Positions 4,994 through 8,418 of a stretch of 8,418 bases of DNA are shown here, piece after piece; position 1 is the first letter of the stretch; each line of letters begins with the position of its first letter. The DNA lies in assembly GCA_038204465.1 (NCBI GenBank), contig JBBRCX010000153.1:1-8418 (forward strand). The letters are read 5' to 3'. The notes below the pieces were generated by a model, which did not search any database, was not told the origin of the DNA, and saw only the letters and a program-made list of their open reading frames with translations. The stretch comes from JBBRCX01 sp038204465. GTDB taxonomy: Bacteria > Planctomycetota > Phycisphaerae > Tepidisphaerales > Tepidisphaeraceae. The position numbers were made by a program, and so were the translations under genes.

Positions 4994-7651
4994 TTAAAAC
5001 TCGAATACCTGCAATCGATTGTTGCCTGAATCGACGGCGACGATGCGGTCGCGCTTGTCGACGGCGACGGCCCACGGGTAAGCAAGCTGACCGGGATCGC
5101 GACCGGGGGCCCCCCACGTCTTGAGTCCGCGGCCGCTCTGTTTGTCGATCAACTGCACGCGGTTGTTGCCGAATTCGCAGACCACCAGATGGCCTTCGCG
5201 ATCTTCGTCCAGGCCGTAAGGGTAGCGAAACTGGCCGAGGCCCGTGCCTGTCGAGCCCATGTTTCGGACGAAGGCGCCGTCGGTCTTGAAGACGTTGATG
5301 CGATGGTTGCAGGCGTCGGTGATGTAAATCGAATCGGCGTCGATCAGCATCGACTGCGGGCGGGAGAACTCGCCGTCGCCGCTGCCGAAGCGGCCGAAAC
5401 CATAGAGGAGTTTGGCGCTGGCATCGAAGACCTGGACGCGGTCGTTCTCGCCATATTCGCTGACGAAGATGCGCCCGCGGGAATCGAAGGCGACGTCGGT
5501 TGGGTAGATGAACTCGCCGGGGCCTTTGCCTTTCGTGCCCCACTGGCGGATCAGTTTTCCATCGCGGGAATAGACCATCACGCGATGGTAGTGGGTGTCG
5601 GGGATGTAGACATTGCCATCGGGCCCGACCGAGACGCCGACGGGCCGGCCGGTGCGCCATTCGGGCATCTGCCATTCATTGAGGTAACCGCCGGTGCTGT
5701 CGAAATGCTGGATGCGGGCCATGCGATCGATGACGAAGAAGGAGTTGTCGAGGGGGCTGTAGGTGATCGCCCGCGGATAGACGAGTTGCCGGGGGCCGGT
5801 GCCGGTCTGACACCAGATGGCCCTGGGCTGCTTCCGATCAGCACAACCGGGAAGCGTGACGCAGCCGAGAAGCGGAAGCGCGAGCAGGGCCAATCCAAGC
5901 GCGGGTCGGCGCAGGATGGGCAGGCCGAGGCCCCTGCGCGCGACACGGAAGCCTGTCCACAACAGCGCCGCCGCAACACATCCCAACACCAGCACAACGG
6001 ACAAGAGCAGCAGCGAAGCCTCGATCATCGGATCGTTCTCGAGCGTGTGGACCCACTGCATCATGACCGCGGTGATCGGCTTGGGGCGCAGCGGGGAGAT
6101 GAGGACGGTCGCCGGCACTTCGGTCAGGCATAAGACGAGCACGAGCAGCGCCGCCGACACCAGCAGCGGCCAGGCGAGGGGCCATATCACGTAGAGGGCG
6201 GTCTGCGCCGAACCCGCTCCATCCAATGAAGCCATGTCGCGAATGCGCCGCCACGGGCGCGACCAGGTCACGGCTGCGGCAAACAAAACGAGCCAGCCAA
6301 AGCGAGCCAGGTAGGCCATGACCATGATCGGAGGGCCGTCATAGACCCAGGTGAGCCAGCGACGATTGTATAAACGGATGAGCGCGATGGCGAGGAGTTG
6401 CCCGCCGATGAGAAAGCCCGCGAGCGATAGCGGAAGCGAGGGGCGGCTTCGTCGCACCGTTGCGCCGAGTGCGACGATGAGCGCTGCGATGCCGCCGAGC
6501 GTCGCGAGGTAGATCGAGCCGATCACCTCCGGTCCCGATTCGGCCCAGATGAGCGACGGGTTGATGGGCCGTTGCAAGCGCAGCACGAGCGCGGCGGTGG
6601 GCACGAAGAGCGTCAGGAGCAGCACGATGATGGCGAGCAGTTTCGCGCCGAATCCGGCATTCAGCGCGGCGGGCCAGGAATCGGAATCGACGTCCTCGGC
6701 GGCCGAGACGCGACGAACGCCCCACAATGCGACGGCGCCGAACAGCGCTGTCGCCAGGAGCAATGGCAGCGCTGTCGCCACCGCGGCGGCGGCCATTGCG
6801 CCCTGCCCGGGCGTGGTCGGGAAATCCCCTGCGGAATTGGGGGCGCCAATCGGCGCGGTGATCGGATTCTGCAAGGAGGAGAAAAGGCCCGTACTGAAAA
6901 CCTGCCGGACTTCGGTCGCGACGACGCTGATTCCGGTCGGCTCGTAGACGGCGTATTCCTGCACTGCCAGGACTGCGGCGCACGCGATAGCGGCGACCAC
7001 CGGGCCGACCAGTTGCCGTGCGGTCACACGCCATAGGGCGCCATCCAGCAGCGCCTGCTGCTGCAGATCCGAATCGAGCCGCCGCAGCGCGAGCCCGATG
7101 ACCGCGGCCGGCAGCGCCCAAAGCCAGGTCGCCAGCGACCAGATGCAGCGCGTCACGTCCGCGGCGCCGGCGAGGGCAGGCTGCAGGTGAAGCAGCCGGA
7201 GAAACTGCGCCCAGCCGTACGAATAGGTAATGGAGGGAATGAGCAGCGAGATCGGAAGGAGGAACCACAGCGCGGCCGCGATCCACCCACGCCCGCGCCC
7301 AAGGACAAGGGCGGCGGGCAACGCCAGGATCGTCGCGAGAAGCGCTACCGCGAGGTTGTAGCCGAGCGTGCGCGCAAGCAATGCCAGGTGGAACCGGTCA
7401 AGCCGCAACCCGGCGAGACTGCCGGGGTTCGAGGCGATCTGCCAGGCGAGCCATGCCACGGGCAGCCCGGCGCACAGAAGCATCAGCGTCGAGGAGAGCG
7501 GCGCGCTGGAAAGGGCCAGCCGTTCGCGCCAGGACAGGGAGTGGCGCGACGTTATCGCGGTATCAGATGCGCGTGAACGCGCTGGGAGATCTTGCACGGG
7601 CGCTGCGCCGGGTCGGGGTCTTTCGTCGGGTTGGAGGTTGGTGCGGTGCAT
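4994..7651 (-). CDS. ABC transporter permease (FbpB/ThiP type) fused to a C-terminal NHL beta-propeller, 885 aa
   Basis: Residues 1 to about 570 form a double-length permease with about twelve membrane helices in two sets of six (roughly 53-73, 89-117, 123-141, 170-188, 213-235, 285-311; then 336-358, 375-397, 407-427, 441-462, 485-519, 544-566). Each half has a degenerate EAA-type coupling loop (about 197-219 and 472-494), the ATPase contact, as in ferric-iron and thiamine permeases. A basic stretch (569-582) and a thirteenth hydrophobic segment (583-601) follow, containing LLGC ending at Cys597. Six NHL repeats then run to the C-terminus (618-660, 666-705, 708-753, 756-799, 802-847, 850-885), with YP/RP and DxxxxRV/I-type motifs. 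The charge pattern predicts a propeller outside the membrane. The upstream binding-protein gene ends 20 bases before the ATG at 7651, indicating coupling. An in-frame TTG at 7666 would add five residues; neither start has a good ribosome binding site. The frame has no stop between permease and propeller, so it is read as a fusion. The transported substrate is unknown; iron is only the family default. Confidence 0.88.
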   Translation of the reverse strand: MHRTNLQPDERPRPGAAPVQDLPARSRASDTAITSRHSLSWRERLALSSAPLSSTLMLLCAGLPVAWLAWQIASNPGSLAGLRLDRFHLALLARTLGYNLAVALLATILALPAALVLGRGRGWIAAALWFLLPISLLIPSITYSYGWAQFLRLLHLQPALAGAADVTRCIWSLATWLWALPAAVIGLALRRLDSDLQQQALLDGALWRVTARQLVGPVVAAIACAAVLAVQEYAVYEPTGISVVATEVRQVFSTGLFSSLQNPITAPIGAPNSAGDFPTTPGQGAMAAAAVATALPLLLATALFGAVALWGVRRVSAAEDVDSDSWPAALNAGFGAKLLAIIVLLLTLFVPTAALVLRLQRPINPSLIWAESGPEVIGSIYLATLGGIAALIVALGATVRRSRPSLPLSLAGFLIGGQLLAIALIRLYNRRWLTWVYDGPPIMVMAYLARFGWLVLFAAAVTWSRPWRRIRDMASLDGAGSAQTALYVIWPLAWPLLVSAALLVLVLCLTEVPATVLISPLRPKPITAVMMQWVHTLENDPMIEASLLLLSVVLVLGCVAAALLWTGFRVARRGLGLPILRRPALGLALLALPLLGCVTLPGCADRKQPRAIWCQTGTGPRQLVYPRAITYSPLDNSFFVIDRMARIQHFDSTGGYLNEWQMPEWRTGRPVGVSVGPDGNVYIPDTHYHRVMVYSRDGKLIRQWGTKGKGPGEFIYPTDVAFDSRGRIFVSEYGENDRVQVFDASAKLLYGFGRFGSGDGEFSRPQSMLIDADSIYITDACNHRINVFKTDGAFVRNMGSTGTGLGQFRYPYGLDEDREGHLVVCEFGNNRVQLIDKQSGRGLKTWGAPGRDPGQLAYPWAVAVDKRDRIVAVDSGNNRLQVFEF
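4997..5800 (-). other. Six-bladed NHL beta-propeller module within the permease fusion
   Basis: The six repeats are each about 40-46 residues. They share a Gly-rich opening (GKGPGEF, GSGDGEF, GTGLGQF), a YP or RP step into a strand, a Gly-containing hairpin and an Asp/Glu-x-x-x-(N/H)-R-hydrophobic-x-hydrophobic close. Six repeats are what a closed NHL propeller needs, so the module looks complete; such folds bind proteins, carbohydrates or nucleic acids, and some are enzymes. No catalytic residues can be assigned. In many bacteria such a domain is a separate lipoprotein. Here no ATG or GTG start exists near its hydrophobic leader; only in-frame TTG codons (5962, 5893) could serve as an internal start. 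The module ends in TAA at 4996-4994. Confidence 0.85.
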
Positions 7652-7671
7652 CGCATCGTCGCGCAAGGGAG

Positions 7672-8418
7672 TTACTGGCGTCCCTGCATCAATGCCGTCG
7701 CCTTGTTGGCGGCAACGTCGAGGACCCGCGCGACGGCGCGGTAGTCGACATCCATCGTCTTGATCGCATCGGCGCCTCCGGCGCGAACGGAGCAGCGGGC
7801 GAACCTGGCTTCGATCAGCCGCCGCTCGACCGCCGGGGAGAGAAGGTAGTCGACGAGTTTTTTGGCGGCATCCGGATGTTTCGCGCCACTCACCAGCCCA
7901 ACCGTGCAGGGGACCACGAGCGTGCCGAAGGTGTCCTGGTCGGGGAGGAAGGTGCGCAACGAGCCGCCCGCGCGCGCGGCAGCCTCGGCGTCGTCGTTGT
8001 CAGTTACACCCAGCGCGAGATTGCCCTGGCCAACCTGGTCGGCGACCACCGAATTGCCACCGAGCAGCTTGATGTCATTGTCATGCAATGCCCGGAAGAA
8101 GCGCGTCGCCTTCGCATCGCCCCACAGAACATACAGGGCCGCGACATGGCCACCCGTGGTGCCGGCGGTTGGGAGCGCCATCGCGATCTGCCCCTTGAAC
8201 ATGGGATCGGTCAAACCTTCGAATCGCATTGCCCGCGCTTGCTGCGCGTCATCAGCGCTTGCTTTGAGCGCCATCATCCGCGCGCGCATAGCGGACCCGG
8301 CCCAGCGATGAGCTGGATCTTTGAAGCGGGCCGGGATGTCTGCGGCGGTGGGTGACTCGTACGGGGTGAGGACGCCAGCCTCGGCGAGATTGATCGTGCG
8401 GAAGATCTCGTTGCCCCA
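7672..8418 (-). CDS. Periplasmic solute-binding protein of an iron-type ABC transporter, 5'-truncated by the window edge
   Basis: The last 248 residues are present; the signal peptide and first lobe lie beyond base 8418. Numbering from the first visible codon, the fragment opens with WGNEIFRTI and a segment ending in PARFKDP at 29-35. Then come RWAGSAMRAR (38-47), a hinge-like stretch (80-100), FFRALHDND (107-115), GGNSVVADQV (120-129), TDNDDA (139-144) and the C-terminal YLLSPAVERRL (191-201). This order is that of family 1 / SBP_bac_6-like binding proteins such as FbpA and FutA, which deliver ferric iron to the permease from the periplasm. The adjacent tyrosines that bind iron in FbpA are replaced by Asp142-Asp143, so the ligand may differ. 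Its gene precedes the permease gene by 20 bases, typical of a transporter operon. No ATPase gene lies between them. It ends in TAA at 7674-7672. Family confident; substrate uncertain. Confidence 0.9.
   Translation of the reverse strand, partial: WGNEIFRTINLAEAGVLTPYESPTAADIPARFKDPAHRWAGSAMRARMMALKASADDAQQARAMRFEGLTDPMFKGQIAMALPTAGTTGGHVAALYVLWGDAKATRFFRALHDNDIKLLGGNSVVADQVGQGNLALGVTDNDDAEAAARAGGSLRTFLPDQDTFGTLVVPCTVGLVSGAKHPDAAKKLVDYLLSPAVERRLIEARFARCSVRAGGADAIKTMDVDYRAVARVLDVAANKATALMQGRQ

Noticed and set aside
4957..5085. Upstream extension of the VWA protein to an ATG at 5085
   Set aside because: It would overlap the end of the NHL coding region by about 90 bases and add Ser/Thr-rich residues unlike this family, just before a plausible ATG at 4956.
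688..5124. A 4.4-kb open frame on the plus strand, antisense to the SDR and VWA genes
   Set aside because: Its translation is an Ala/Gly/Asp/Glu/Val-rich run without domains. It mirrors the codon bias of two genuine minus-strand genes with intact motifs, and in high-GC DNA such antisense frames stay open by chance.
5189..6133. Plus-strand open frame opposite the NHL propeller
   Set aside because: Low-complexity acidic translation with no motif; it is antisense to clear NHL repeats.
6339..7286. Minus-strand open frame overlapping the permease in another frame
   Set aside because: Arg/Ala-rich shadow; the overlapping frame encodes membrane helices and coupling loops expected of a permease.
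7381..8355. Plus-strand open frame opposite the permease start and binding protein
   Set aside because: Arg- and Gly-rich translation with no recognisable family; antisense to a well-supported binding protein.

Overview
The window is GC-rich, gene-dense bacterial DNA. Every gene I can support lies on the minus strand, so it reads from right to left. No rRNA, tRNA, CRISPR array, insertion sequence or phage gene was seen. The organism is most likely a member of the Planctomycetota, perhaps class Phycisphaerae. This is an inference from the large membrane protein that combines two VWA domains with an amidotransferase-like fold and carries a His-Ser-Cys-Glu-Met-Pro motif, and from the six-bladed NHL propeller beside it. 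No marker gene is present to prove it.

Right part (8418 to about 4950), in transcription order: (i) the C-terminal 248 residues of a periplasmic solute-binding protein of the ferric-iron type, whose 5' end lies outside the window; (ii) a double-length ABC permease of the FbpB/ThiP type, fused in frame to a lipobox-like hydrophobic segment and a six-bladed NHL beta-propeller; (iii) after 37 bases, a 1067-residue envelope protein with two N-terminal membrane helices, an intact VWA domain, a glutamine-amidotransferase-like domain, a degenerate second VWA domain, a C-terminal helix and a cytoplasmic tail. The spacing suggests a single operon. The first two genes form an uptake system. The transporter ATPase is not visible and may lie upstream, beyond the right edge. 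The VWA protein may be a co-expressed envelope or sensing component, but nothing in the sequence proves a link to transport.

Middle part (925 to 1626): a classical short-chain dehydrogenase/reductase with a complete catalytic tetrad. It lies after a 126-base gap that may hold its own promoter. Its start codon has no ribosome binding site and the candidate promoter sits almost on the ATG, so a leaderless message is possible.

Left part (1 to 697): the N-terminal 232 residues of a secreted protein of unknown function with a clear signal peptide and a good ribosome binding site. Its 3' end runs off the window. The 227 bases upstream of it hold only a weak promoter candidate and a 10-base palindrome.

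The most noteworthy features are the permease-propeller fusion, the replacement of the usual iron-binding tyrosine pair by two aspartates in the solute-binding protein, and the pairing of a metal-competent VWA domain with a degenerate one in the same protein.
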